Positions 1 through 10,029 of a stretch of 64,000 nucleotides of DNA are shown here, one piece after another. The notes beneath the pieces are model-generated. The model had not been told where the DNA came from. It worked only from the letters and a program-made list of their open reading frames with translations, and searched no databases. The stretch lies in NCBI GenBank assembly GCA_021234155.1, contig JAJEKV010000013.1:250001-314000 (forward strand). The letters run 5' to 3'. A program made the position numbers and the translations under genes. Within the stretch, counting starts at the first letter, position 1; every line of letters starts with the position of its first letter. The DNA is from Isoetes taiwanensis. Taxonomy: Eukaryota; Streptophyta; Lycopodiopsida; Isoetales; Isoetaceae.

Positions 1-12
1 TACGTACAGAAC

Positions 13-540
13 CTATCCCTGCTTATTATCAACAATTAAAGCTTGATCGTCTTGCATAGATTGCCGTTGTAATTTTTGTACTCCATCTTTTAAAGATTCG
101 TAAGCCCGATCTAAGGTCATAGATTTTTTGTTGGCTAGAACTATCGGAAGAGTCTGAAGCTCTTCCGGCATGGATTCCAGAAAATGAACAACATGTTGAT
201 CATGCGGAATACTAGCACCAGCTGTGGACAGTGCTTCTAAAAGCGCTTTAAATTTATCCACATGTTCGTCAAACGAATCATTCAAACGATACTGCAATGA
301 TGTAAGATCCTTGCGGAGACTAAGCACTTCATGCATAGTCTTCTTTATATAAGTTTTTTCCAAATATTTCCATACTTCACTAGAAGTAACATAATCCTTA
401 GTATCCATTAAAATAGATTCTTTGAGTGCATAGAGAATCAATGCTCGAGCTGTTTGATCTTTTTCATTCCAGTCATCTACATCCTTAACCCAAGCATCGT
501 ATGCAGCACCGTTCTGAATAAGTATCAGTAATTGCATCAA
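13..540 (-). CDS. Copia gag polyprotein N-terminal part (UBN2/gag type)
   Basis: A 175-codon open frame resembling the gag of plant Copia elements, the capsid precursor that packages element RNA in the cytoplasm. Features seen are a W-x3-D start region (residues about 17-24), the helical block VWKYLEKTY near residues 56-64, and LRKDLTSLQY followed by a helix with VDKFKALLEAL. The order and spacing match the UBN2/gag-polypeptide family. Codon 1 is ATG, but the family normally starts 50-60 residues earlier. The sequence from 540 to about 710 in other frames carries a W-x2-W motif-like stretch, so a frameshift may have separated the true N-terminus. The frame closes with a stop at 13-15, so the copy is probably truncated before the zinc knuckle. 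Confidence 0.7.
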   Translation of the reverse strand: MMQLLILIQNGAAYDAWVKDVDDWNEKDQTARALILYALKESILMDTKDYVTSSEVWKYLEKTYIKKTMHEVLSLRKDLTSLQYRLNDSFDEHVDKFKALLEALSTAGASIPHDQHVVHFLESMPEELQTLPIVLANKKSMTLDRAYESLKDGVQKLQRQSMQDDQALIVDNKQG

Positions 541-713
541 CCGACTGCACCGGAGGAAGATTATTTCTGGTCACAATCCCAAAAAGCTTTCGCTTTGCAG
601 GACGAGCTCCATCTTGATCTTCCAGGCTGGATATCCAGCTCCAGAAAAAACATACAAAGTTTTCGTCCCAGTGAGCCTTCAAAAATTCACAACCGCTCCA
701 GAACCAGATGCAA

Positions 714-725
714 GCTCTGATACCA
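714..725 (-). other. Primer-binding site of Copia A (tRNA-iMet)
   Basis: On the minus strand the bases read TGGTATCAGAGC, the complement of the 3' end of initiator tRNA-Met used by most plant LTR retrotransposons. It lies directly against the LTR edge at 726 and defines element orientation. Confidence 0.85.
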
Positions 726-1016
726 TGTTGAACTTGCTAGTTTACTAAGAAAACACAAGTGAGAGAGATATGCACCACAAAAGAACACACATGTATTGAA
801 TGAATCATGTTACAATATATAGATACCATAAAAGGTATTTTTATGGAAAAAGGTGAAAGCTAATAGTAGCACGTTGCCTTTTTATAAAGGCACGTTGCCT
901 AAGAATAGGCAGCCTCGCTAACAAAAACTTGTTGCCCAGATTATTATTGCTTTAAGCAGGAAATCCAGTTTTTTCGGGGAAAGCCTAAGAAAAAACTGGA
1001 TTGTGGATGTTGAGCA
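726..1016 (-). repeat. 5' LTR of Copia A
   Basis: The LTR starts (plus strand) with TGTTGAAC immediately after the primer site. It contains an AT-rich stretch around 815-845 that could hold the element promoter. A near-perfect hairpin (AATCCAGTTTTTT / AAAAAACTGGATT, 960-1002) lies near its outer end. The exact outer boundary is uncertain because the partner LTR is off-window. Confidence 0.55.
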
Positions 1017-1755
1017 AAACCAAATGGCCAATTCTAAATAATTTCGGCGGAGGAGGAAATTCGTTTCCTGCTGCGAGCAAAGCTAAGGGATCAGGTCCAA
1101 ATCCATGATCCGATTCCTTGGTCTTTTACCATTATTGCACAACCATGCGGTCCTTCCTCTAAGAAAATCAGATTGCGTCTACAAGAGGGCGGAATTCGAA
1201 GATTTGAGCAGCTCCAGGCGCAGTCGTTAGTTACTCCAGCAATATGTCTCACATATGGATGCTTTTGGGGCTCTTGCTCTACTTTAAATATGCCTAGCTC
1301 AAGATGCAGCACTGAAGGTTTCTATGGGTTCCTTCCAAAAATGCAAAATCCAATGAAGGCCTCTATTTTTGTCTCCGTTGATATCTTAATATATCATAGC
1401 AATGAAAAGCTATGGGAATTTTTAGAAGTTCTAAAAGGACTGATAGATTACAATGAAGATCGACAGATTATATCATGGCGTCTTCAACATATATATTTTC
1501 TATATCCTCCCTTTGTGCAATGATATATGAATCTTGTCAGTGTCATTTCTTGTCCGTTGACAACAAGCACAATATGAATCTGTTGGATGTCGGCTACATT
1601 GCGGCCGGCCATAGCTGTCCACCACATGCCCGCAGGAAGTGATGATCCAGTAGGAACAATTTTTAAGCAGGATAACTAGCTATTATTGATTTGATTTGGC
1701 CGTTGCCATCCTTTAGGATCGTCAAACAATTTGGCACATATAGAAGAATTGTTAC
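1017..1755. other. Intergenic or intronic sequence, no supported gene
   Basis: A minus-strand open stretch at 1091-1312 and a plus-strand one at 1173-1523 overlap each other and show no recognisable domain. If the minus-strand host gene described at 1756-9417 is real, this would be its downstream intron or exons, and the minus-strand stretch (…FKVEQEPQKHPYVRH…) is the best candidate next exon. I could not find a convincing acceptor site for it. Confidence 0.3.
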
Positions 1756-1985
1756 CTGGTGCATGCTATAAAAAGTCGTTGATGAAGCATACTTTGCAGG
1801 AGGAGCTGGCTCTACTCCAACATGAGCACTTTTTATGGATTCAGCAGGAGCCCTCATTTCAAGCAGGAGGTCCATCCACAATTTGTTTTGCTCAAGCAGG
1901 AGTGTAGAATTGTGTAAGCTGCAACAAATGTGGTTTCTTGTTTTTTGTTTTTTTTTGTTTGATTTAGGTGCCGCAATCAACAATG

Positions 1986-2303
1986 TGTAATGGAATATAG
2001 CCATCCACCTGTCACTCCATCCACATGCCATCTGCCACATCAGATCCATCTCATCGATCCACAATTGGGATCAAACGCAGCCCAAAAGGCGTGACGTTTT
2101 AGTCCCGTAACCTTATATATTCCATCCGCTTCCATCTTTGATCACCAGTAGAAGCACAAGATTAAGGGGGAGATCAATCAGCAGCAATCAGATATGTATT
2201 TTCAATTCTATTATGAATATATATGATGATTCCTTCTTCTTCCTCATGTTCTTGTGTTAAGTGCTTTATGTGCTTTGTTGTTCTGTGATTTATATTCATG
2301 ATA
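1986..2303 (+). repeat. 5' LTR of Copia B
   Basis: Begins TGTAATGGAATATAG and ends …CATGATA, so the canonical terminal CA is TA here; both LTRs share this end. A TATATA box-like motif follows GTAACCTTA near 2112-2120, suiting a promoter about 190 bp before the LTR end. Compared with the 3' LTR it lacks two short segments (about 24 bp after CATCTCAT, and about 8 bp before CCAGTAGAAG). Confidence 0.92.
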
Positions 2304-2320
2304 TGGTATCGAGCTCGGGC
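2304..2320 (+). other. Primer-binding site of Copia B
   Basis: TGGTATCGAGCTCGGGC directly follows the 5' LTR. The first seven bases match the initiator tRNA-Met complement (TGGTATC); the rest deviates from the usual AGAGC, suggesting decay or another isoacceptor. Confidence 0.75.
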
Positions 2321-2549
2321 TCTTAGATCACGAAAACCTCTAAAGGCCCACTTGATCATGGCAAAATCTAGACTCCGGTGGGTAATCTCATTATAAACAA
2401 GAGAATTGCCCATCGTAGAGAATCTAGAATCAAGAAAGCCATTATGAGGGTAAATCTGAAATTATCTAGCAACAAAGCCATAAGAAGAGCCACTTTATAT
2501 TCGGACTTGACTTTGATTGTACGTAGATTAGCGCTCTTCAAAAATTAGT

Positions 2550-3480
2550 CATGGCTGCAACTCTAGCTGAAACTCACCGTCTCATTGAAGCGGTTTGATG
2601 GATCGGTTTTTCATAATTGGGCGAAGATGAAAATCTTTGCTGCTAGAGAAGGATCTTTGGAAACATGTAGATGGAACTGATCATAAACCAACAGCCCCAG
2701 AAGAAAAATCAAAATGGGAAATTAAAGATGGTAGAGCATTGGCGCCATCATCCTAAACCTTAAGGAGACGGCGTTGTTACACATGTAAGCAATGCTAAAG
2801 CGTCCAAGGATGCACAGGATTCACTTGTTTGGATTTATGAGCCTCAAGATGTTTGTACTAAACTATTCTTGAGAAGAAAATTCTATAAAGATCTACAAAT
2901 GATGAGAAAAATCAGCCAATGGCGGAGTATATCAATTCCTTCAAATTATTACTTGAGCAACTAGCGGCCCGATTCGGATCACCTATTGAAGAATCGATGC
3001 AGTTATGGCCTTATTAGGAGTCTACCTCCCTCTTATGAGAACTTTGTTAAGCTCCATAGGAGCACAAATCATGGAAGCTGTTCTTTGGATCATCCACTCA
3101 ACATATTCTAAAGTTACAACCTACAATATCAATGTTGTTACAAGAGGAGACCAGAAGAAAATCAATGAACTCTCCCAATGAAGAGGTTGTGGCTCTGTTC
3201 TTTAATATACACGGCCTAATTATGGGCCTTAAGTTCAAAAATAATAAATTCAATGCATCATCAACTAAAGAAGATTCCTTCAATAATGGTACTAATTATG
3301 GTGGCAAGCACGCTAACCGCAAAACCGATAAAGTGCACTTATTGCAACAAAGATGGTCATACTTATCCATTAAAAAGCGCAAGTATGATGAAAGGAAAAA
3401 GAAACACGAAGCCAACATTATTATAAGCGACCAACAACACGGGTTGTGTCTTACTCAACACCAAGCTCTTAATTCTTCTT
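2550..3480 (+). pseudogene. Copia B gag remnant with partial zinc knuckle
   Basis: Starting from ATGGCTGCAACTCTAGCTGA at 2550, scattered frames read as a Copia gag. They include HNWAKMKIFAARE (about 2618), PTAPEEKSKWEIKDGRALA (about 2692) and, near 3330, KCTYCNKDGHTYP, a CX2CX4H zinc knuckle whose last cysteine is lost. At least four frameshifts or stops interrupt it. Gag would have formed the particle and bound RNA; this copy cannot. Confidence 0.6.
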
Positions 3481-3499
3481 ATGATAAAATGGTTGGTTG

Positions 3500-3900
3500 T
3501 TTGATTACGCTTGCTTTCGGCACATATGACCCCAACGAGAGAATATTTTACCACTTATCATACAATACCACGGAACAAAGCAGTCCTTTTGGGTGATGAT
3601 AGTGCACTCAATGTATTTGGTCAAGGCATTGTCAGCGTGACAATTGCTCAATGGAGAACGCATAAGGCCATCCATGATGTCTTGCATGTCCCGCTTTAAC
3701 TAAAAACTTGCTCTCAGTTAGCAAGATATTTGATGCTGGTTTCAAAGTATATTTTGCTCCCCAATCATGCCAACTTGTAGATCCAAATGATCACAAAGTT
3801 GCTGATGGCGTACGAGATGGTAGTCTTTATAGACTTGATACAAATGGACCAGCACCTCAAGTGGCTTATCTGACCAATACCAAGCGAGGTTGAAACACTT
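3500..3900 (+). pseudogene. Copia B protease and pre-integrase remnant
   Basis: The frame at 3511-3699 has HMTPTREYFTTYHTIP, typical of the sequence just after the D-S/T-G active site of Copia aspartic proteases, followed by a VLHVPL pre-integrase start. 3708-3893 continues LLSVSKIFDAGFKVYF-like sequence of the gag pre-integrase domain. The catalytic DSG triplet is not readable in frame. Confidence 0.6.
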
Positions 3901-4898
3901 GAAGTGGCATCGCCTTGGACATCTTTGGCAAGCATGTACTCCAGCAAATCAAGGCACAACAAATGGTCCCAATCAATGACATAGATTGCAATATGATGCC
4001 CATATGTGAAGGCTGCGTCTCTGAAAAGCAACATCGCCTTCCTTTTCCAAAAGCAAGTGATACACTCTCCCATCAAGTCTTGGAATTAATTCACACTGAT
4101 ATTGGAGTTTCCCCAGACTATTCCGACAATGGAGCTAAGTATTTCATCACTTTCATTGACGATTTCTCACGATTTACCTTTGTGTATTTCCTCAAGAAGA
4201 AATCTGCAGCTCTTGAAGCATTTCAGCAGTATAAAGTATATGTTGAGAATCAAACATCTCGCACCATTCAAAATCTTAGATCTGATAATGGAGGCGAATA
4301 TACTTCTCAACGCTTCAATAACTATTGTGCTGCACATGGGATTGGAAGACAGTTAACTGCACCACATACTCCAGAGCAGAATGGTGTTGCGGAGCGCAAG
4401 AATCGGACCTTAGCAGAGAGTACAAGAAGTATGCTCAAAATTAGTGGTCTGTCCAATTCTTTTTGGGCTGAAGCCCTTGCTACAACAACATATATTCAGA
4501 ATCGCCTTCCTATACAGCCTTTACATGGCCAATCTCCATATGAAGTATGGTACAACAGAAAACCCAATTTAACTCATTTACGTATCTTTGGTTGTACAGG
4601 CTATGTTCATGTTCCAAAGGCTCAACGCAAGAAATGGGATGATAAAAGCACTAAATGCATATTTGTCGGCTATAGTCTAACTGCTAAAGCCTATCGTCTT
4701 TATCATCCTGAGCGCAAGAAGGTGATTATTTCCCGAGATGTACTCTTTGATGAAGCCACATTTCCAGCATTAAGTATACCAAAGGCCAATCATCAAACTC
4801 TTTGGGAGATAAAGTATCGTCCAGTTTCTGATGATCAAGAAGATACTCAAGACGAGACATCTACCTCAACTCGATTCTTTGAACCTATATCTCCCTGA
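3900..4898 (+). CDS. Copia B integrase (open, catalytic triad present)
   Basis: The best preserved frame of Copia B (327 codons from 3915). Integrase inserts element cDNA into the genome. The zinc-binding region begins with WHRLGH just upstream (about 3905, other frame) and continues with CEGCVSEKQHRLPF. The rve core follows: aspartate in ELIHTDIG, second aspartate in LRSDNGGEY, glutamate in NGVAERKNRT, all present. The C-terminal extension includes RIFGCTGYVHVPKAQRKKWD and the KKVIISRDVLFDE motif that precedes reverse transcriptase in Copia polyproteins. The frame closes at 4898; upstream and downstream parts are in other frames. Confidence 0.88.
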
Positions 4899-6201
4899 CC
4901 ACTAATGAGGAGATTCTAGAAGACCCCTCTTTATCAGCAACTCCTGATAGTCCTGAACATCCATTGTCTGAAGACTCTGAAGAGGAAGATGCCCAAGAAC
5001 CTGATCCAGTTCTTCCAACAGTTTCCCAAAGCACCAGTCGTTTTGGACGTAAGCGGACTCCCTCCCTCAAGACTTTGGAAACCACCATGAAGTCTATGCA
5101 AAAGTATTTAAGCCATGTCGGTACTTCTTTGAACCCCTAACAGACTAAAGATGCATTACAAGGTGGTGAAGCAACACTTTTTATTTGCTATGGACTCACG
5201 AATATAATTCTCTTATGCAAAATCAGACTTGGTCCATACGGCCCCCTTCCTCCCGGGCCGCAAGGCCATTGGTCACAAGTGGATTTTCAAAGCGCCAAGT
5301 TAAAAGCCGATGGCTCTATTGACCGCTACAAAGCTCGATTAGTAGCCAAAGGCTACTCACAAATAGAAGGCATTGATTATACGGATACCTTTAGTCGGTT
5401 GTAAAAATGACTTCTATTCGAGTTTTGCTAACACTTGCCGCTGCGACTACCAATATGCATGTCCATCAAATGGGCGTCAAAGCTGCCTTTCTTCATGGAC
5501 AATTAGAAGAAGATATTTATATCGCCAACAGGAGGGTTATGTTCAAACGGGGCAAGAACAACCGGTTTGTAAGGCGCACAAGTCTTTATGCGGCCTCAAA
5601 CAATCTCCTCGAGTATGGTATCAATACATTGATGCATTTTTCAAATCAAATGGTTATGTATCCGGAGGAGCCGATTCCAATATTTATGTCAAAAAGTCGA
5701 CAACATTCTTTTGTCTTTATAGCATTATATGTTGGCGATGCTATCATAGTAAGTCATGATCTTGCCTTACTTCAAGAATGCAAGTCTCAATTGAAACTTT
5801 TGCATATCATATGACGAGATCATGGTGAGATCTCTTCTTGCTTGGGTCTTCAAGTAATTAGAGATCGGTGCCTTAAGACCATACACTTGAGTCAACAGAA
5901 ATATATTGAAGACATTCTCAAGAAGTTTGACATGACTAATTGCAAGCCCATAAGCACTCCTTTGGACATCAATGTTCATTTGTCCACAGATCAAAGTCCT
6001 CAAACTCCAGAGGAAAAGGCTGCAATGTCCCGAGTTCCTTATCAAAGTGCTATTGGTAGCCTTATGTATGCTGCCATTTGTACCCGCCCTGATATATCTC
6101 ATGCAGTGAGCACCTTGAGTCAATTTCTGACTAATCCAGGGCCCTATCATTGGCTTGCAGTCAAACGAGTTCTTCGTTACTTACGAGGAACAACTGAATA
6201 T
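4899..6201 (+). pseudogene. Copia B reverse transcriptase, frameshifted, YVGD
   Basis: RVT_2-type reverse transcriptase split over several frames. KWIFK-like and GYSQ-like sequence lies at 5280-5400, SLCGLKQSPRVWYQ at about 5585, and the catalytic loop near 5725-5740 reads YVGD, where active enzymes have YVDD. The C-terminal part is open at 5842-6201 (GLQVIRDRCLKTIHLSQQKY; CTRPDISHAVSTLSQF; RVLRYLRGTTEY). Frameshifts and the Asp-to-Gly change make it inactive. It is cut after TTEY by the insertion at 6202; the missing continuation resumes at 8286. Confidence 0.85.
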
Positions 6202-6479
6202 GCACCCAAACCAAAGGGGGTTTAAGGGGGATTTTAATTAAATATATTAAATGCAATGGTTTATGTTAATAATGTTAATGGTAGTTGTGTGTTGATTGTT
6301 ATATACAGGGGGTTACTTTTAGATTTTTATACGCTTTTTCACATGGTTTTTCTATGATTTCGTTGTTGTATTCGTTGAGGTGTACTAAATAGTATTTCTA
6401 GAGTGCACCATTTATGGGCCGTTGATTTTCGTTGGTGGGAACAATCCGAGGGTTGTTGTCTTTCTCTGCATGTGTTTGT

Positions 6480-6632
6480 GCATGAACACTGCGCATGTGT
6501 ATGCATGTGCATGTGCACATGCATGTGCATGTGTGTGCATGTGCATGTGTATTGTGCATGTGCAAGTGCAAGTGCAAGTGCAAGTGCATGTGCATGTGCA
6601 TGTATGTGCATGTGTGCATATGCACGTGTACT
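6480..6632. repeat. CATGTG/CAAGTG microsatellite
   Basis: About 150 bp of imperfect hexamers, mostly GCATGT and GTGCAT, with a run of four GCAAGT units at 6560-6583. All six frames are open through much of it, a composition artefact rather than coding. Confidence 0.9.
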
Positions 6633-7079
6633 TGCCCTCTTGGATTCTTATTGCCGGAGTGGATTTTACTACCACGAGATGGATTTTTTGCTCACACTTA
6701 CAAAGGTATTTGTTTCTTCAGTTAGCATAATGTTTTTTTTTACAAGGTATTGGTTTCCTGATTCTACAATGTAGTCTTTGCAAAACCCCTTTTTTGTTTC
6801 CTTCCTAAGATTTCTTTGCAGATTCAAGTTTAGGCCCTCTGTTTGCTTCCAACTCTTGGATATTCACGGCTGCGGATTGTTCATAGTAGCCAGCCTTTAG
6901 CTTCAATCAACAAATGGATTCTTATGCACACAACATGCGGATTATTCCGCCCTTTTCCATGTCCGTAGATCATTCAAGCGGTGGCCACAAGAATGCATTT
7001 ATATTGTAGATTTGGAACTTTAATCAAACCGTAAGGTGAATCATGCATTACCTTTAAGCTAGAGATGGAGCATCAAAAT

Positions 7080-7568
7080 CATATGGATTGATAAACAATG
7101 GTGTCATTGTGAAAAGAGAAATAGTTGTAGCGAAGTAACAATATGTAGCATAATAACTTGGGGGTTTTTCTTTGTGTTGCAAACTTTATGACTTCGAATA
7201 AAGGGATCAATCTGCTCTATCTTTATGGTAAATTTTATTTATGTTCTATTTGTTTTATTGTGATCAAATTCAAAAGCTACGGTGATGAAAGCCTCAAATG
7301 AATTCTAGTTTTTTTTACGGTTTGAATTCTAAAGTTTTTGTCACTTAGGGGGCGTCCCTAAGGCAGAAGGGGACCAAAAAATTTTTTGCAACACAAACCA
7401 TTAACATCCAACATATAAAAATTAAATCCCCAACACATAACAACCATTGACATTAACAATCAACACATAACTACCATTGACATTAATTAACACAACCATT
7501 GGGTCCAACACATTTAAATTAAAATCCCCTTAAACCCCCTTTGGTTTGGGTGCATATTCACGGGGGTG
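7080..7568. repeat. Left arm of long inverted repeat
   Basis: Starts CATATGGATTGATAAAC and is reverse-complementary to the arm ending at 8280, with scattered substitutions. It includes the block ACACAAACCATTAACATCC, which recurs in the repeat at 21234-21535, so this is a dispersed family. Confidence 0.85.
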
Positions 7569-7790
7569 GCGTAGGGCGTGAGCCTTCATAATTGTATTTT
7601 TGCGCGTCTGAAATCAACATCATATAGTATTACGCTTGAAATCTTATAGTATTTTGCTTAATCTTGTTATACAAGATAGCAAATTTTGTACTTGCATACC
7701 CCACAAAACGAGGAACTTTATGTAATGCGGTATAGATTAAGGAATAAGGGGCTTAATATGCCTATCCAATGCGACTCTCGTTGCTGAGTC

Positions 7791-8280
7791 ACCCCCCGCG
7801 GTGAATATGCACCCAAACCAAAGGGGTTTAAGGGGATTTTAATTTAAATGTGTTGGACCCAATGGTTGTGTTAATTAATGTCAATGGTAGTTATGTGTTG
7901 ATTGTTAATGTCAATGGTTGTTATGTGTGTTGGGGATTTAATTTTTATATGTTGGATGTTAATGGTTTGTGTTGCAAAATTTTTTTTGTTCCTTAGGGGC
8001 CTTAGGGACGTCCCCCTGTGACAAAACTTTAGAATTCAAACCAGAAAAAAACTAGAATTCATTTGAGGCTTTCATCACCTGTAGCTTTTGAATTTGATCA
8101 CAATAAAACAAATAGAACATAAATAAAATTTACCATAAAGATAGAGCAGATTGATCCCTTATTCTGGAAGTCATAAAGTTTGCAACACAAAGAAAACCCC
8201 CTGTTATTATGCTACATATTGTTACTTCCGCTACAACTATTTCTCTTTCACAATGACACCATTGTTTATCAATCCATATG
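7791..8280. repeat. Right arm of long inverted repeat
   Basis: Reverse complement of 7080-7568; it ends with …AATCCATATG five bases before the Copia sequence resumes. A transcript through both arms would fold into a hairpin of nearly 500 bp, a possible small-RNA source. Confidence 0.85.
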
Positions 8281-8285
8281 ATTAC

Positions 8286-8801
8286 GGCCTCACACTAAGG
8301 GGGAGTAATCTCAAGCTCACAGGTTATTGTGCTGCCTCATATGCAGGTGACATTGATGAGCGACGATCTATCACCGGATATTGTTTTCAGCTTGGAAGCA
8401 GTGTTATATCTTGGACTAGTAAGAAACAAGAAACTATTTCTCTCTCTAGTGCTGAAGCAGAATACATTGCTACTTGTCATGCCACAAAGGAAGCAGTTTG
8501 GTTACAAAGACTTCTTCAAGATATCAATATTCCAACTAACGATGCAATATTGCTCAAGTCTGATAGCCAAAGCTGCATTGCCATGGCCAAGACTCCAAGA
8601 TTTCGAGCACGTAGCAAACATGTGGAAATTCAATACCACTTTGTGAGAGAAAAGCTGTCCAATGGTGTTATTAAACTGCAGTATTGTCCAACTGAAGATA
8701 TGGTGGCAGACTTTCTCACTAAAGCTCTACCACGAGCTAAATTTGAATTCTGTAGGAAGTCCTTGTTCATAGAACCTGTTCAAACAGGTGTAGGCTAAGG
8801 G
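8286..8801 (+). CDS. Copia B RNase H domain
   Basis: Frame continuing from the reverse transcriptase after the insertion, ending at the stop at 8796-8798. It degrades element RNA in RNA-DNA hybrids. Landmarks are [22 protein letters not shown] (aspartate of the first motif in YAGD), [21 protein letters not shown] (glutamate), [13 protein letters not shown] (aspartate) and [11 protein letters not shown] at the C-terminus. The usual DADWAG motif is AASYAG, so the first catalytic aspartate is missing. The insertion supplies new codons upstream, so any translated start would be artificial. Confidence 0.8.
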
Positions 8802-8805
8802 GGAG

Positions 8806-9154
8806 TGTAACGGAATATAGCCATCCACCTGTCACTCCATCCACATGCCATCTGCCACATCAGATCCATCTCATCAATCCAAATCATCTCCATCTCATCG
8901 ATCCACAATTGGGATCAAATGCAGCCCAAAAGGCGTGACGTTTTAGTCCCGTAACCTTATATATTCCATCCGCTTCCATCTCTGATCATTCAATTCCAGT
9001 AGAAGCACAAGATTAAGGGGGAGATCAATCAGCAGCAATCAGATATGTATTTTCAATTCTATTATGAATATATATGATGATTCCTTCTTCTTCCTCATGT
9101 TCTTGTGTTAAGTGCTTTATGTGCTTTGTTGTTCTGTGATTTATATTCATGATA
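8806..9154 (+). repeat. 3' LTR of Copia B
   Basis: Preceded by the polypurine tract AAGGGGGAG, begins TGTAACGG and ends CATGATA before the TSD. 349 bp against 318 bp for the 5' LTR; the length difference is mainly two indels, one a duplication of CATCTCATCGATCC-like sequence. Confidence 0.92.
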
Positions 9155-9597
9155 CAATGCCAAAACCTTCTCCCAACTAGGAGCTTCAACTGAATTTCCC
9201 AAGACCAATATTCTATAACCTAATCCGTGCCATTTTTTTGCACGCTACTTCTGTGCATCACAACAGACGAAGAGCCAACCACAGGAGCAAAAGAAGTACC
9301 TGTAGCTTCAACGAGAAGGATTTTTGGGGCTGGTGAGCTTGGTGCCTGAAGAGCACGTTGGATAGGAGCAGCACCTTTGTATAAAGGTAGCAAATCATCA
9401 CATCGGTTAGATGGTTTCTAGAGCGATTGCCCACCAACAGGGGCGACCGATAGTTTACACGCGATACTGGGTTTGGAGCGGTTATTGGCATATTCCGAGC
9501 ACGTACTGGCATATACCTGAAATATGCCACAAACCCCACATGAAGAGGGTTTGCCCCTCCTTAGGCGATGGTTCTAAGTACGCCGATTTGGGTTGGC

Positions 9598-9767
9598 CTC
9601 CCACGGAAACCCTTCCGGGTTTTAATGGAAACCCTTCCGGCTTTCCATGGAAACCCTTCCGGTTTTCCAGAATTTGAAAACCCGGAAGGGTTTCCACTAA
9701 AACCCGGAAGGGTTACCATGGAAAGCCGGAAGGGTTTCCATATTGGAAAGCCGGAAGGGTTTCCACA
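9598..9767. repeat. Hairpin array of GGAAACCCTTCCGG units, cluster 1
   Basis: Three forward copies of GGAAACCCTTCCGG (9605, 9627, 9649) spaced 22 bp apart face four reverse-complement copies (9682, about 9704, 9726, 9751). The stretch can fold on itself almost completely. Weaker single units continue at 9890-10025 with a related AGGTTTCCACATGAG repeat. Confidence 0.85.
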
Positions 9768-10029
9768 AAATTTTTTTTTTAAATATTTACACACGTGAGC
9801 CTTTATGGCTCACGCCTTTCCACACGGACGCCCGACATTAAGGCGCCCGACCATCGAGCGCACGTCACTCAAAATTCAAATTTTGAGTGGAAACCCTTCC
9901 CGATTTCCTTGCATGGTGGAAATTGGCAAGGGTTTCCACAGGAGGAGGAAAATAGGAAGGGTTTCCACATGAGGAAAATAGGTTAGGTTTCCACATGAGA
10001 AGGAAAATAGGTTAGGTTTCCACATGCAG

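Larger units (their letters stand above)
1..1016 (-). mobile_element. Copia element A, 5' part (gag, PBS, 5' LTR)
   Basis: A minus-strand Ty1/Copia retrotransposon enters from the left edge. Reading leftward on the minus strand one sees an LTR (726 to about 1016), a tRNA-iMet primer-binding site (714-725) and a gag reading frame (540-13). Protease, integrase, reverse transcriptase and the 3' LTR must lie left of base 1, so target-site duplications and LTR divergence cannot be assessed. The outer LTR edge at 1016 is an estimate: the LTR opens with TGTTGAAC on the plus strand next to the PBS, and a CA dinucleotide occurs at 1015-1016, but there is no second LTR to compare. Confidence 0.75.
6202..8285. 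mobile_element. 2.1-kb insertion with long inverted arms inside Copia B
   Basis: Copia coding sequence breaks after …GAATAT (6201) and resumes at GGCCTCACACTA (8286), so everything between is inserted DNA. It contains two arms of about 490 bp, 7080-7568 and 7791-8280, that are reverse complements, separated by about 220 bp. The inner arm end GAATATGCACCCAAACC is also the left edge of the whole insertion (6196-6212). No transposase frame is visible. This suggests a non-autonomous foldback/MITE-type element, probably nested or rearranged. Confidence 0.75.
1986..9154 (+). mobile_element. Copia element B, complete with TSD CAATG
   Basis: LTRs at 1986-2303 and 8806-9154 share almost all their sequence. 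They are bordered by identical 5-bp duplications CAATG at 1981-1985 and 9155-9159, which define the exact insertion. Inside, in order, are a primer-binding site at 2304, a degraded gag and protease, an integrase with an intact catalytic triad, a frameshifted reverse transcriptase, RNase H, and a polypurine tract (AAGGGGGAG) before 8806. RT and RNase H are separated by a 2.1-kb insertion (6202-8285). The element is non-autonomous now. Confidence 0.93.
1756..9417 (-). pseudogene. Host gene fragment on minus strand, exon interrupted by Copia B
   Basis: Two adjoining coding exons can be read on the minus strand. Exon X, 9417-9300, lies between an AG acceptor (9419-9418) and a GT donor (9299-9298); it encodes 39 codons including DDLLPLYKGAAPIQRALQ. 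Exon Y starts after a CAG at 9192-9190 and runs 9189-9155. Once Copia B and one TSD copy are removed it continues 1980-1756 to a CAG|GTAAC donor. Exon X ends one base into a codon and exon Y supplies the other two, giving an unbroken 126-codon reading. The predicted peptide (…VEAPSWEKVLALLIAAPKSN…) has no family I recognise. Evidence for a gene is phase agreement, splice sites and continuity across the insertion. Either the gene was inactivated by the insertion or this is an already dead relic. Confidence 0.45.

Noticed and set aside
6339-6774. Several overlapping His/Cys/Thr-rich or Val/His-rich open frames on both strands
   Set aside because: They come from the CATGTG/CAAGTG microsatellite, which lacks stops in most frames.
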